Shown: positions 10,472 to 19,910 of the stretch, piece by piece
Position numbering within the stretch: position 1 is the stretch's first letter
How the letters are laid out: the number at the start of each line of letters is the position of its first letter
Assembly: GCA_030789695.1 (NCBI GenBank)
Contig: CM061138.1
Coordinates: 14,394,214 to 14,458,213 of the forward strand
DNA from: Scilla litardierei
Lineage: Eukaryota; Streptophyta; Magnoliopsida; Asparagales; Asparagaceae
DNA length: 64,000 nucleotides
Direction of reading: 5' to 3'
Notes under the pieces: generated by a model
What the model saw: only the letters and a program-made list of their open reading frames with translations
Told to the model about the DNA's origin: nothing
The model's database searches: none
Position numbers and translations under genes: made by a program

Positions 10472-10985
10472 AAATGTCAATGAAAGAGGCATCATCAGGA
10501 GCCATTATCAAGCTGACGGCTACAAATTACACAATTTGGAGACATTGACTGAAGCATCTTCTTAGTAAGAAAGATTTATTTGACACATGGAAGGTCAAAG
10601 GAGTAATGTCGGAGTCTAAGCAGACTGGAAGAAGATGGATAGAAATATGATTGGTCAAATCCGACAATGGATCGATCACAATGTCTTTCACCATGTTACG
10701 CAGGAGACGGACGCATATGCCCTCTTAAAGAAGCTAGAGGACATGTACCAAGCCAAGACCGCTCGGATTAAAGCCTTGTTAATGAAGTGATTAGTTAATC
10801 TTAAGTTATGAAGTGAAACTTCCATTGCCGAGCACACGAGTGAGTTCCAGAGTCTGATCAATCAGCTATCTGCGATGGAGCTACATCTTATCAAACAGGT
10901 TCTAAGATAAATCGCTTTGGACAAGCTTTAATCATGTTATCATCCATAAATGCAAATTCTTACAAATTTCTATTTGATTCCATTA
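10472..10985 (+). pseudogene. Ty1/copia gag remnant
   Basis: From the ATG near 10473 the frame reads MSMKEASSGAIIKLTATNYT, then IWRH, LLSKKDLFDTWKVKG, IGQIRQWIDHNVFHHV, ETDAYALLKKLEDMYQAK, and EFQSLINQLSAMELHL across several frames. This is the capsid N-terminal region of a copia family. At least four frameshifts or stops break it, and no downstream pol follows. The last 87 bases (10899-10985) recur nearly unchanged at 62791-62878. The element it belonged to is cut by the TRIM-like insertion at 10991. Confidence 0.65.
10899..10985 (+). repeat. 87-bp segment also present at 62791-62878
   Basis: GGTTCTAAGATAAATCGC through TTTGATTCCATTAC matches the other site with about three substitutions. 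At both sites the left neighbour ends AAACA. At the distal site that is the end of the LTR of element D. Confidence 0.85.
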
Positions 10986-11064
10986 CAAACTTGTATTGTG
11001 GATTATATCTTACCTATAGGATAAGATCATATCCTTGTATCTCAACCATATACGCTCTTCCATC

Positions 11065-11180
11065 TGTTAGGAATAAACTCTCTTGTGTTATTCCAAGGGC
11101 AATAGCCCGATATATATAGAGTACGGGGAATGATAAATAAGCACAAAAGACCATATACAAAGGGACATATACATCTAACA
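11065..11180 (-). repeat. 3' LTR of the Ale-like copia element
   Basis: 116 bases, TG...CA type, with an ATATATATAGAG TATA-like core. It is preceded on its own strand by the purine tract. Confidence 0.92.
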
Positions 11181-11196
11181 CCCCCCCCCCCCCCCT
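11181..11196 (-). other. Polypurine tract (G-run) of the Ale-like element
   Basis: An uninterrupted run of about 16 C on the plus strand, so G on the coding strand, touches the LTR. It is unusually homopolymeric for a purine tract. Confidence 0.8.
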
Positions 11197-11201
11197 CAAA
11201 C

Positions 11202-14200
11202 TCATGGTGGATCAACAACACTGAGTTTGGAAAGATAGAAAACGTGTTGTGCTCTGGTCTGGGCCTTTGTGAAGAAATCCGCGAGCTGATACTCAGAAGG
11301 CACATACTGTAGAGCAATAACCTCATCCCGTACCTGTGAACGCGTAAAAGAGGCGTCCACACCAATGTGCTTGGTGAGCTCATGCTTCACCGGGTCACGA
11401 GCAATACTGATGGCACCTGTACTGTCAGACATCAAAGGAGTAGGTGTGGAAATAGACACACCAAAGTCCTCCAGTAACCAACGTAGCCAAATAATCTCTG
11501 CTGTCAACAAGGCCATAGCACGCAACTCAGCCTCTGCACTCGATCGAGAAACCGCCTGCTGCTTCTTGGTCTTCCAAGTGATGAGAGAGCCACCCAGGAA
11601 GACACAATAGGCAGATAGAGACCGACGATCAGAAGGATCACTGGCCCAAGTCGCATCAGAGTAAGCATGGAGCTGTAAAGGGCCAGAGCGTGGAAAGAAT
11701 AATCGACGGTGGCTGGTCCCGCGCAGGTAACGCAGGACACGAAGAAGGTGGCTGTAGTGAAGCTGAGTCGGGGCAGCAACAAACTGGCTCAGGATGTGAA
11801 CGGAATAAGAAATATCCGGCCGAGTGATCCCAAGATAGACCAGACTACCAACAAGATGGCGATAACGAGTGGGGTCTGGAAGAGGCTCACCGTCAGTAGA
11901 GCATAGATGTACATTCAGCTCCATCGGTGTATCAGCGGTACGCTGATCAACAAGAGAAGCCCGATCAAGAAGATCCTGAATATACTTCTCCTGAGAGAGA
12001 TAGTAGCCATCAGGTGTGGAGGAAAACTCAATCCCCAGAAAGTAACGAAGAGGGCCAAGATCCGTCATAAGAAACTGCTCGCTCAGCCGTGCTTTCACAA
12101 AAGCAATAAACTGGGGATCATCACCAGTGATAATCATATCATCCACATACAAAAGGAGAAGCGTCCGACCACGAGAGGAGGTATGAACAAATAGGGCAGG
12201 ATCATGATCACTCGCAATAAAACCAGCAGCAGTGACGACAGAAGAGAACCGCTGAAACCAAGCACGGGGAGCCTGCCGAAGGCCATATAGAGAGCGACGA
12301 AGGCGACAAACCATGCCCTCAGGGACAGAATAACCAGGTGGTGGTCGCATATAAACCTCCTCATCAAGAACGCCATTGAGAAAAGCATTCTTGACATCAA
12401 GCTGGGAAATAGTCCATGAACGAACAGCAGCAACAGCAATAAGACTGCGAACAGTAGTCATATGAGCAACAGGGGCAAATGTCTCCTCAAAATCTATCCC
12501 ATGCTCCTGCTGAAAACCGCGCGCTACAAGACGAGCCTTATTGCGCTCCAGAGTACCATCAGATCTGGTCTTGACCTTGTAAACCCACTTGCACGTGATA
12601 GGACGAACACGGGCAGGCAGGGGTACAAGATCCCACGTACCAGTACGCTCAAGCGCAGCAATCTCCTCTGCCATAGCATGCTGCCACTCCTGGTGAGCAG
12701 CGGCATCCCGATAAGAGGTCGGCTCAGCAAGAATAGCGCCCAGAGAAGTAAACCGACCAGGAGGGCGGAGTGACTCACGATCACGAAGGTGGTAACGAGG
12801 AGGGTCACTGGAGGAAGAGGGCAACTCAGGAGGGTCATTGGTGATGGAGGGCATCTCATGAGAAGGCACTGCAGGAGGATCCTCGACTCGCTGACGACGA
12901 GTGTAGTGAAGAGGAAAGGGAGAAACATGTCCTGGGGTAGGTGCAGAGGTGACCGGAGGCACATGGGGCACTGGGGGTGGAGCTGAGGACACAGGTGATG
13001 GAGGTATGGGTGGTGGAACGGTGGATAGTGGACTATCAGGAAAAGTGAGAAACAAAAGAGGCTCAATAATAGAATCCGGACTGGAAGATGAAGAAGGACG
13101 AGGGAAGAAGGGACGAGACTCATCAAAAATCACATCACGAGAAATCCGCATCCGTCGAGCTACAGGATCCCAACACCGATATCCCTTGTGCACAGCACTA
13201 TATCCAAGAAAGACACACTCAGCAGATTGGGCTGTCAACTTGGTGCGCTCACGAGGGGCCATCAAGACATAGCAGACACAACCAAAAAGACGAAGCTCAG
13301 GATAGGACGGCAGATCCGGAGGTGGTGTAGGAAGGCGCTCAAGTGGAACCGCACCATGAAGAGGAGAAGATGGCTGCATGTTGCTGAGATATGTAGCAGT
13401 AGATACAGCCTCAGCCCAAAACTGAGGGGGAACAGAGGAAGCAATCATAAGGGCACGAGCAGTCTCAAGTAAATGACGATGCTTGCGCTCAGCAACACCA
13501 TTCTGGGCATGAGCACCAGGACAGGAAAACTGGGAGAGAGTGCCCTGGGTATCAAGAAAGGCACGAAGGTGCCGAGATAAGTATTCTCCAGCAGAGTCAG
13601 CACGAAGAACCCGAATGGGAGTGCTATACTGTGTACGGATCATGGTAGCAAAAGATTTATAGATAGACAAAACCTCAGTACGAGAGGACATAAAGTATAT
13701 CCAAGTATAGCGAGAAAAATCATCTATAAATATAATATAGTAGCGATGACCCCCTTTCGAAACGAAGGGGGCCGGACCCCATACATCTGAGTGAACAAGA
13801 TCAAACGGACTCTGAGAGACAGACTCACTAGTAGGATAAGGTAGCTGTAACTGTTTGCCTAGTTTACAGCCCATACAGTCTAAAGACATATCACCAGAGA
13901 CAGACCCTAATAAACCTCTACGAACCAAAGAAGAGAGACGTGAACCACAGAGATGTCCTAAGCGATGATGCCACTGGGCAAACGAACCGGTAGACGATGC
14001 AGCAGAGGCGGAGGCAATAGTCGTGATGGGAGGACTGGCAGAGGCAGCGGAAGGAAGATGAAGCCAGTCAAGCTCCCAAAGACGTGGAGAATCACGCCTG
14101 CGGGGGCCAGAACCAACTAGAGTGCCCGTGCGACGATCCTGGATAGAACAAGAGTCAGAATCAAGAATAACACGACAGCCATGATCAGTAAGTTGACCTG

Positions 14201-15524
14201 CCGACATAAGCTGCATGGTGAGTTTTGGAACGAGGGACACAGCAGGGACATGAAAAGTGGGACTAGAAAGTGTGCCTAGCCCTGTAACTGAAAGTGGGGT
14301 GCCATCTGCAGTGAGAACTGTGACAGAGCGAGAGGGAGTACTAATGGAATGTAAAGTAGTGGGGTCAGGAGTCATATGGAATGAAGCACCAGAGTCAAGG
14401 ATCCAAGGAGAGGTACCTGAGGTGGTGGAAGATGGTGTCGCAGTACCTGGAGGCTGACTGGCAGAGGAAGCAGAGCCTGATGCCCCAGAAGCAGACATCC
14501 GACGAAATAACGTGAGAATCTCCTGCTCAGTATCAGAAGGGGCAGTCCTCCTCTGAGATGTGAAACCCCCAGTGTCAGTCTCCTTCTTCTTCTTGGCAGC
14601 AGCCTGATCCCTCCGCTTCTTGTGACACTGCGCCTCCACATGTCTGTCTCGGTGGTAGTAGGTGCAGCGTCTGGAGTCACCGCGCACGGGTGCTGTAGCA
14701 GAAGGCAGATCTGGTGCGATAGGAGCAGGAGAAGCAGGAGCACGGGTCGCCAAAACAGAAGCAGAAGGTGCCAAAAGACCATCAGTACGAAGACGAGTCT
14801 CCTCAGTGCGAATAGCAGCAAGAACCTCCAAGAACGTCACACGTGGGTGACGAGCAAGCAGCTGGGCACGTATCTGCTCGAACTCAGGCCGAAGTCGGGT
14901 CAAAAAATCATAGACCCGACGAAGCTGCAGGTGGGAGTGCTGATGCTGGCAACACTGGTAGATACGACAGATCGCTGGTCCCAAAGAGTCGAGCTGACGC
15001 CAGACAGAAGATATCTGTGCATAGAACTCATCGACTGTGGCATCACCCTGCTGAAGAGCCTGCTCCTGTCTGACGACAGCAAGGTAGAGGGAGTCACCGG
15101 TAGGCTCATAGTGAGAGCGAAGATGATCCCACATCAGCTGAGACGTGGCCAAACTCACAATGTCGCCAGTCAGGGACACATCAATGCTAGCGATGAGGAT
15201 GTTGGCGGCATGAGCATCGTCATCACACCACCGCCGATAGAGAACATCCTGAGAGGAATAAGCAGCAACAGCAATCGCATAGGCATCGGTTGCCGCCTGC
15301 TTAGCGGTGTCATCAGCACTGGGGGGAAGTGGTGTCTCGCTGGGAAACACCGGTCGTGGTGGGCAAGGACGATCGCCGGTGAGAAGGTCCCAAAGGCGCT
15401 GACCGCGCATATGAAGACGAATGTGCGGTATCCACTCCTTATAATTAAGGCCATCAAAAATCAACGAACACCGAGGGATGACAACATGATGATGATGAAG
15501 AGGTAGATCCGTAGGAGACGCCAT
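11202..15524 (-). CDS. Copia polyprotein Gag-PR-IN-RT-RNase H, 1440 aa, open
   Basis: One uninterrupted frame encodes all copia functions. Gag spans about 1-310. Its knuckle at 287-300 reads [14 protein letters not shown], with Tyr at 290 where the second zinc Cys is expected. Protease has DSGA at 377-380. Integrase has a H..H..CxxC finger (HHRLGH ... CMGCK), then its catalytic core with [14 protein letters not shown] and NGVAERKH, about 530-700. A Pro/Ser-rich linker follows. RT starts near 950 ([26 protein letters not shown]) with YVDD near 1125. RNase H ends the protein ([19 protein letters not shown]). The length matches an intact copia polyprotein. The only clear lesion is the knuckle Cys change, which may weaken RNA packaging. 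The TGG primer site and both LTRs frame it, so the element is potentially near-functional. Confidence 0.92.
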   Translation of the reverse strand: MASPTDLPLHHHHVVIPRCSLIFDGLNYKEWIPHIRLHMRGQRLWDLLTGDRPCPPRPVFPSETPLPPSADDTAKQAATDAYAIAVAAYSSQDVLYRRWCDDDAHAANILIASIDVSLTGDIVSLATSQLMWDHLRSHYEPTGDSLYLAVVRQEQALQQGDATVDEFYAQISSVWRQLDSLGPAICRIYQCCQHQHSHLQLRRVYDFLTRLRPEFEQIRAQLLARHPRVTFLEVLAAIRTEETRLRTDGLLAPSASVLATRAPASPAPIAPDLPSATAPVRGDSRRCTYYHRDRHVEAQCHKKRRDQAAAKKKKETDTGGFTSQRRTAPSDTEQEILTLFRRMSASGASGSASSASQPPGTATPSSTTSGTSPWILDSGASFHMTPDPTTLHSISTPSRSVTVLTADGTPLSVTGLGTLSSPTFHVPAVSLVPKLTMQLMSAGQLTDHGCRVILDSDSCSIQDRRTGTLVGSGPRRRDSPRLWELDWLHLPSAASASPPITTIASASAASSTGSFAQWHHRLGHLCGSRLSSLVRRGLLGSVSGDMSLDCMGCKLGKQLQLPYPTSESVSQSPFDLVHSDVWGPAPFVSKGGHRYYIIFIDDFSRYTWIYFMSSRTEVLSIYKSFATMIRTQYSTPIRVLRADSAGEYLSRHLRAFLDTQGTLSQFSCPGAHAQNGVAERKHRHLLETARALMIASSVPPQFWAEAVSTATYLSNMQPSSPLHGAVPLERLPTPPPDLPSYPELRLFGCVCYVLMAPRERTKLTAQSAECVFLGYSAVHKGYRCWDPVARRMRISRDVIFDESRPFFPRPSSSSSPDSIIEPLLFLTFPDSPLSTVPPPIPPSPVSSAPPPVPHVPPVTSAPTPGHVSPFPLHYTRRQRVEDPPAVPSHEMPSITNDPPELPSSSSDPPRYHLRDRESLRPPGRFTSLGAILAEPTSYRDAAAHQEWQHAMAEEIAALERTGTWDLVPLPARVRPITCKWVYKVKTRSDGTLERNKARLVARGFQQEHGIDFEETFAPVAHMTTVRSLIAVAAVRSWTISQLDVKNAFLNGVLDEEVYMRPPPGYSVPEGMVCRLRRSLYGLRQAPRAWFQRFSSVVTAAGFIASDHDPALFVHTSSRGRTLLLLYVDDMIITGDDPQFIAFVKARLSEQFLMTDLGPLRYFLGIEFSSTPDGYYLSQEKYIQDLLDRASLVDQRTADTPMELNVHLCSTDGEPLPDPTRYRHLVGSLVYLGITRPDISYSVHILSQFVAAPTQLHYSHLLRVLRYLRGTSHRRLFFPRSGPLQLHAYSDATWASDPSDRRSLSAYCVFLGGSLITWKTKKQQAVSRSSAEAELRAMALLTAEIIWLRWLLEDFGVSISTPTPLMSDSTGAISIARDPVKHELTKHIGVDASFTRSQVRDEVIALQYVPSEYQLADFFTKAQTRAQHVFYLSKLSVVDPP

Positions 15525-16444
15525 ATGAAGAGATCAGATCCGTAGGAGACGGAGGCTAGATTGCGGCAGACGGCTGACAGCAGCGGCACAGGGGGCACGG
15601 GCAACGGCACTGGGCGTAGGCGAAGGAGCGGGCGCGGGCGCGGGCGATTGCTGCTGCAGATCCGGGCGCGGGATCCGCAAATCCGGACAGGGGGGGAACC
15701 GCAAATCGCAGGCGGGGGGGATCCACACAAATCGCAGGCGACCGGACGGGATCTGGCAGCGACGAAGGGGGGATCCACACAGATCGCAGGCGACCGGACG
15801 GCACAGGGGGGATCCACAAGGGGGGATCCACACAGATCACAAATCGCAGGCGACCGGCACAGGGGGGGTCCACACAGATCCGGCAGCGACGATGGGATCT
15901 GGCAGCGACTCAGATCCGCGGAGAGGATGCCCGACGGGATCTGACAGCGATGAAGACGAAGATCCACCGCGACGAAGATCCGCGGCGATCGAACCGGAAG
16001 ATGACGGCAGGGAAGAAGTCGATGGCGGCGGGATCTGGCAGCGGGATCTGGCGGTGGCGGCGGGATCTGGCGAGCGGACGGTGACCAAGGAGAAGTCGTG
16101 CGAGCGGTGATGGCGACCAAGGAGAAGTCGTGGGGGGATCTGGCGATGGCGGTCGGACGGCGACCAAGTCGTGCGAGGCAGCCGGATGGCGGTCGGACGG
16201 CGGTCGGACGGCGACCAAGTCGTGCGAGGAAGTCTGGCGATGACCAAGTCTGGCGATGGCGACCAAGTCTGGCGATGGCGGTCGACCAAGTCTGGCGATG
16301 GCGGTCGGACGGCGACCAAGTCGTGCGAGGAGAAGTCGTGCGAGCGGCGGCGCGCAGGCAGCCGGATCGGCGCGGCTAGGGTTTAGGCCTATTTTGGATT
16401 TTGCGGGAGAGAGAAAAAGACGGCTAGGGTTTAGGTTAAACCCG
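15525..16444. repeat. GC-rich minisatellite leader of the Ale-like element
   Basis: The 5' leader contains two families of short tandem repeats. One is built on GGGGGATCCACACAGATC and GCAGGCGACCGG (15700-15900). The other is built on GGCGATGGCGGTCGGACGG and GCGACCAAGTCGTGCGAG (16020-16350). Long open frames on both strands here are products of the repeats, not genes. Confidence 0.85.
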
Positions 16445-16456
16445 GCTCTGATACCA
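16445..16456 (-). other. Primer binding site, initiator-Met tRNA type
   Basis: On the minus strand TGGTATCAGAGC directly follows the 5' LTR. This is the standard copia primer site complementary to the initiator Met tRNA 3' end. Confidence 0.9.
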
Positions 16457-16572
16457 TGTTAGGAATAAACTCTCTTGTGTTATTCCAAGGGCAATAGCCC
16501 GATATATATAGAGTACATGGAATGGTAAATAAGCACAAAAGACCCTATACAAAGGGACATATACATCTAACA
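16457..16572 (-). repeat. 5' LTR of the Ale-like copia element
   Basis: 116 bases, about four mismatches to the copy at 11065-11180. The primer site adjoins it on the interior side and the CCATC duplication on the outer side. Confidence 0.92.
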
Positions 16573-17204
16573 CCATCTACTATAAATAAAGGACTGTGGT
16601 CGTCCCCCAGAGTTGATGCTTTATAACACGTTACCATCATGATCTTCTAAAAAACTCCATAAACACATTTGTTGAGAAAGCGAAGGAGAAGGCACAGATC
16701 CACGCGCACGGCTTCGTCTACCATGTAAGGATTTCGTCTTCCAGGCGCGGGCGTCGTCTTCCACGCGTAGGCTTCGTCAATCGTCGCTAGATCTGGATTC
16801 CGGATCTAGAGGTACTATCTTTAAAAATTCCATTTTTATCAAGATCATGATGCTAGCATTTATCGATCTCACAAGATCGGATTAAAAATCGGGCTAATAG
16901 ACTTAATACGACGATTTTTAATCATCGCTACCTGTTTTCATGTCATATTAACCTTATCTTTAGGGTTCGTATATTCATATGGTATAAGAAATCGAATATT
17001 ATTTTTCGAAAAAAATATGCATCATGTACCCAACGCTCATGGCACCGCCGACGGCTTTGCCGCTGGCCGCCGTGGGCCACCCATCGTCCGCCCTGAAGGC
17101 AGAGCCGCCCCCCTCGCACCGCCCCGAAGGCGGAGCCATCCCCTCGTCCGCCTACTATAAATAAAGGACTGAGATCTTCCCCAGAGTTTATTTATAACAC
17201 AAAC

Positions 17205-17388
17205 ACTTAAAACTAGTATACAAACAAAAATTAAGAGAAGAAAGGAGGAAGAAGTGAAACGGCCGGTAATTAAGGGGAGGGGATCTGGGCTAATTAAGGG
17301 GAGCTAGGAGAGGGCAGATTTGCTGGGGCAAAATTTTCTTTATTTAGTTAGTAAATATTTGGTAAGTTGCATTGGGGTTTTGACTACT
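17205..17388. other. Unassigned sequence
   Basis: Purine-rich sequence with two AATTAAGGGGAG-type repeats. No gene or element end is recognised. It would have been contiguous with 10985 before the TRIM-like insertion. Confidence 0.4.
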
Positions 17389-17970
17389 TGTTGGAGTTTT
17401 TCCTAACGCAATGTATTGGAGGTTTAGTCCCACATTGGATGGACAAGAAGAATTGTTCTACTTTATAAGTAGAAAGTTATCTTGGATATTAAATTGATGT
17501 TTGGGCCAACTAATAGTAGTGGGCCATTGATATGCTAGTGGGCTATTGTGCGCGTGTGTGAGTCTATTACAAATGCATCAATTTAATTTTTTGTTTTCGT
17601 AATTAACGTTTACGGTTTTTATAACCGTCCAACAGTTACTATCATCCATCTATAAATAGATGGTTGTTCTTCAGACAAAAACACACTGGTACAAAGAATC
17701 TTTTGTTGATTTAGTGCAATCACAAAAGATGGATTTTGAGTATCCCTGAGACGTTCGGTCCACCCCGGAGCACTTGTTTAGGGGCGAAATAGTCTTAAGG
17801 GCAACGCTTTTGCGTGCTTGAAGAATCGGTCAGTTTCATAGTTGTTATCCGTAATCTCTCATTTTTCAACAATTTAATTTCATTATTTGTTATCTAATCT
17901 CTCGGTTTCTATACCATCGTTAATAAAAGTTAGGTTTCAGGAGGCGGAACAAGGACTGCACATAATTGTT
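17389..17970 (+). mobile_element. Probable solo copia-type LTR (ends approximate)
   Basis: TGTTGGAGTTTTTCC starts a stretch with TAGTCCCACATTGG, a TATA-like TTTATAAG 24 bases later, a second TATA (CTATAAATAG near 17650), and a leader-like region with GTTCGGTCCACC. No internal region or second copy adjoins it. The style is that of a copia LTR, but no duplication was found to prove the ends. Confidence 0.4.
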
Positions 17971-18480
17971 CCCAGGTAATTAATTTTTTCTTTATGTTGT
18001 GTTTAGTTTTTTTATCAGAAATTGCATACAAATATTAATCTCTTTGATTAAACTTTTATATTTACACGACCAACTGAAATTTTACTGGAATTTTGATCTT
18101 TCAGGTTTTTTTTTAAATTTTTTCCAGTAACTCACATCAGGTTTTGAATTTATTTGTTATTTTTTAGTACCACTGAAATTTTTAAATTTTTTTTAAAGTT
18201 CTTCTTTTAATAAAAGGTTAAGGGAGCAAGCAGATCGATATGAGAAAATCAAATCATCAAGACATGAGATTGAGATAATTTTTCGTAGGTTTAAGGCGCG
18301 GGGGGGGCTTTTTATCATCTAAATACACTAATTAATTTAACGAAAAAAATTCAGAGCTTTTGTTTCTCTCTACGGGGTAAAAATCATGTATTTCCAATCT
18401 CTGTCTTTATTTTTAGGATTCGAGATGCATTATTGATCTCAATCATTAACTCGTGAAAAAAAAAACCAATCTTTATTACA
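17971..18480. other. AT-rich upstream region of the F-box gene
   Basis: T-rich and A-rich runs without an ORF. It ends in TTTATTACAG, a good 3' splice site 20 bases before the F-box ATG, so an intron in the 5' untranslated region may end at 18481. Confidence 0.4.
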
Positions 18481-18500
18481 GGAAGATCTCGAACTCCAAC

Positions 18501-19256
18501 ATGGAATGCTCGGAATCGACTGGTGTCGAAATATTGGCGGCGGAGGAGGATCAGGCTCCTTACCTCGGAGAAGACATGATAATACAGATACTCTCCTTGT
18601 TGCCGATCGAATCTCTGGTCACATTCCGACTGGTGTCGAAATCTTGGCGGCGGCTGATCTCGCACCATTCCTTCATCAAGAACTTGCCCGTCTCCATGTC
18701 AGGCATCATACTTCAAGCTTGCTGCTTGCCCGAGAATCTCTGTTCAGCCGTGACGGCGGATTGCACGACTCCTTTCAACGGCGACGCCGGCACGGACCGA
18801 ATAATCGCGTTGCCGCCATTAAGCGGGCATCTTGAGCTCGTCGACTCTTGCAGTGGCCTTCTTCTGTACACGGACCTGAGAGACGCAAACAAGCACTTGG
18901 TGCGTAATCCTGCAACCAAACAATGGATCACATTGCCTGCACCCAACCCGGGGGGCTCATACAGTCGGCTTGGGCTCGCTTTCGATCCTCGGGTCTCGCC
19001 CCACTTCAAGGTTGTCCACTCCAAGATCGAGCCTCCGATGATGCAGTCGACAGATGTCGAGATCAACATCTTCTCTTCGGAAACAGGAAGATGGGACAAC
19101 TGTACTAAAATCTCTTTGGCGGACGTAACTTTGACGCCAGTTTTGGGCGATGGACCAAATTTGCAAGCCTCGATGTTGAGGACAGGGTTACGTACTATCA
19201 GATCTTTCCTCTCAGCCTCTGCACATTGCAATTTCAGCTTCCACCGGATTACATGA
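18501..19256 (+). pseudogene. F-box protein gene, C-terminally truncated
   Basis: From ATG 18501 the frame gives 251 residues. Residues about 21-61 form an F-box (LGEDMIIQILSLLPIESLVTFRLVSKSWRRLISHHSFIKN), the Skp1-binding module of SCF ubiquitin ligases. It is followed by an F-box-associated region (LVDSCSGLLLYTDLRD near 113-128, LVRNPATKQWITLPAP near 133-148, AFDPRVSPHFKVV). Family members usually have 350-420 residues with a full associated domain. Here the frame shifts after about GDGPNLQ (19160). Another frame continues with TYYQIFPL and LQFQLPPDYMTEAG to a stop near 19280, so the 3' half is decayed. Residues 6-14 are encoded by a frame-shifted duplicate of the F-box codons. A probable splice acceptor lies at 18481. 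A copia element sits in the 3' flank. Whether the short form is translated is unknown. Confidence 0.7.
18517..18653 (+). repeat. 27-bp duplication read in two frames in the F-box gene
   Basis: 18517-18543 and 18627-18653 match in 26 of 27 bases (CGACTGGTGTCGAAAT and onward). The spacing is 110 bases, so the first copy is read STGVEILAA and the second FRLVSKSWRR. Confidence 0.85.
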
Positions 19257-19393
19257 CGGAAGCAGGTCGGATTTGCTGCTAGGAGAGGAGGAGAAAGGAG
19301 AAGGTTTCGAGAGGCAACGAGGACACCTTTCATGTCGCAGTTTGTGCTGAGGATGAGTTTGGTTTCGAGTTGAGTCTTTTTAGATTTTAGTTT

Positions 19394-19610
19394 TGTTGTA
19401 TTGATAATGAACTCAAAAGAGAGATAGAGAGAATTTCATTGCTAAGAATTAAGTCACCATGCTAAGAGCCATGGTGCTCTATTTATATATCTCATAGTGG
19501 GGAGGCCAAAAGCCTCTAGGAGACCAAGGGTCCCCATTACTCTAAGTAATGAAGGCCTAATGAATGTGTAATGAAGGAGGGGAGGCCAAATGCCTCCCTC
19601 ATTCATAACA
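19394..19610 (-). repeat. 3' LTR of the 19.4-26.6 kb copia element
   Basis: 217 bases. The purine tract TAAGGGGGAG (minus strand, 19611-19620) abuts it. Confidence 0.92.
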
Positions 19611-19620
19611 CTCCCCCTTA
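19611..19620 (-). other. Polypurine tract
   Basis: TAAGGGGGAG on the coding strand directly precedes the 3' LTR. Confidence 0.85.
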
Positions 19621-19910
19621 CACATTCATCACTTCGGTCTCAGCTACTGAGGCAAGGGGTGGATACTTCTGGATCCAGAGTAAGTGTGTTTGCCTCGTTA
19701 AAACCTTAGCTGTGGAAAACCCAGTGGGAAAACCCAACAGCTTAAGGAAAAAGAGTGCAACCCACATGTTACTCCCCCTGATCCGTACAAGCTTCAGGCT
19801 TGCAGGTCTTTCAACTGTCGCATACCAATGTTCTTTACAAGCTTTACAAAAGTACATTTAGGCAATGCCTTAGTAAAAAGATCAGCTAAGTTGTTGCATG
19901 ATTGGATCTG

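Larger units (their letters stand above)
11065..16572 (-). mobile_element. Complete Ty1/copia element, Ale/Retrofit-like
   Basis: The element has 116-bp LTRs at 11065-11180 and 16457-16572, both TGTTAG...TAACA, and flanking duplications CCATC (11060-11064 and 16573-16577). On the minus strand the primer site TGGTATCAGAGC follows the 5' LTR, a 930-base leader and one 1440-codon ORF follow, and a 16-G purine tract abuts the 3' LTR. The LTRs differ at about four positions, so the insertion is not brand new, yet the ORF is open. The Ale/Retrofit assignment is by gag and LTR style and is less certain than the superfamily. Confidence 0.92.
10991..17199 (+). mobile_element. TRIM-like short retroelement, interrupted by a copia insertion
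   Basis: Without the 5.5-kb insertion at 11065-16572 this unit is about 696 bases. CAAAC at 10986-10990 and 17200-17204 is a candidate target-site duplication. The left repeat, 10991-11064 continued at 16578-16627, ends CTTTATAACA and is followed by a CGTTACCATCATG primer-site-like sequence. The right repeat (17152-17199) keeps only the last 48 bases, starting CTACTATAAATAAAGGACTG. The roughly 520-base interior has no gene. The size fits a terminal-repeat retrotransposon in miniature with a shortened 3' repeat. Confidence 0.5.

Noticed and set aside
10263..10565. Two overlapping ORFs at the microsatellite
   Set aside because: They are low-complexity Arg/Glu and Ser/Leu/Cys translations of (CA)n and (GA)n.
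12789..13330. Plus-strand ORFs inside the Ale-like polyprotein
   Set aside because: They are antisense shadows of the 1440-codon frame, with no recognised domain.
15534..16319. Arg/Pro/Asp-rich ORFs of 60-220 codons upstream of the 1440-codon ORF
   Set aside because: They are translations of the leader minisatellites in several frames with no domain.
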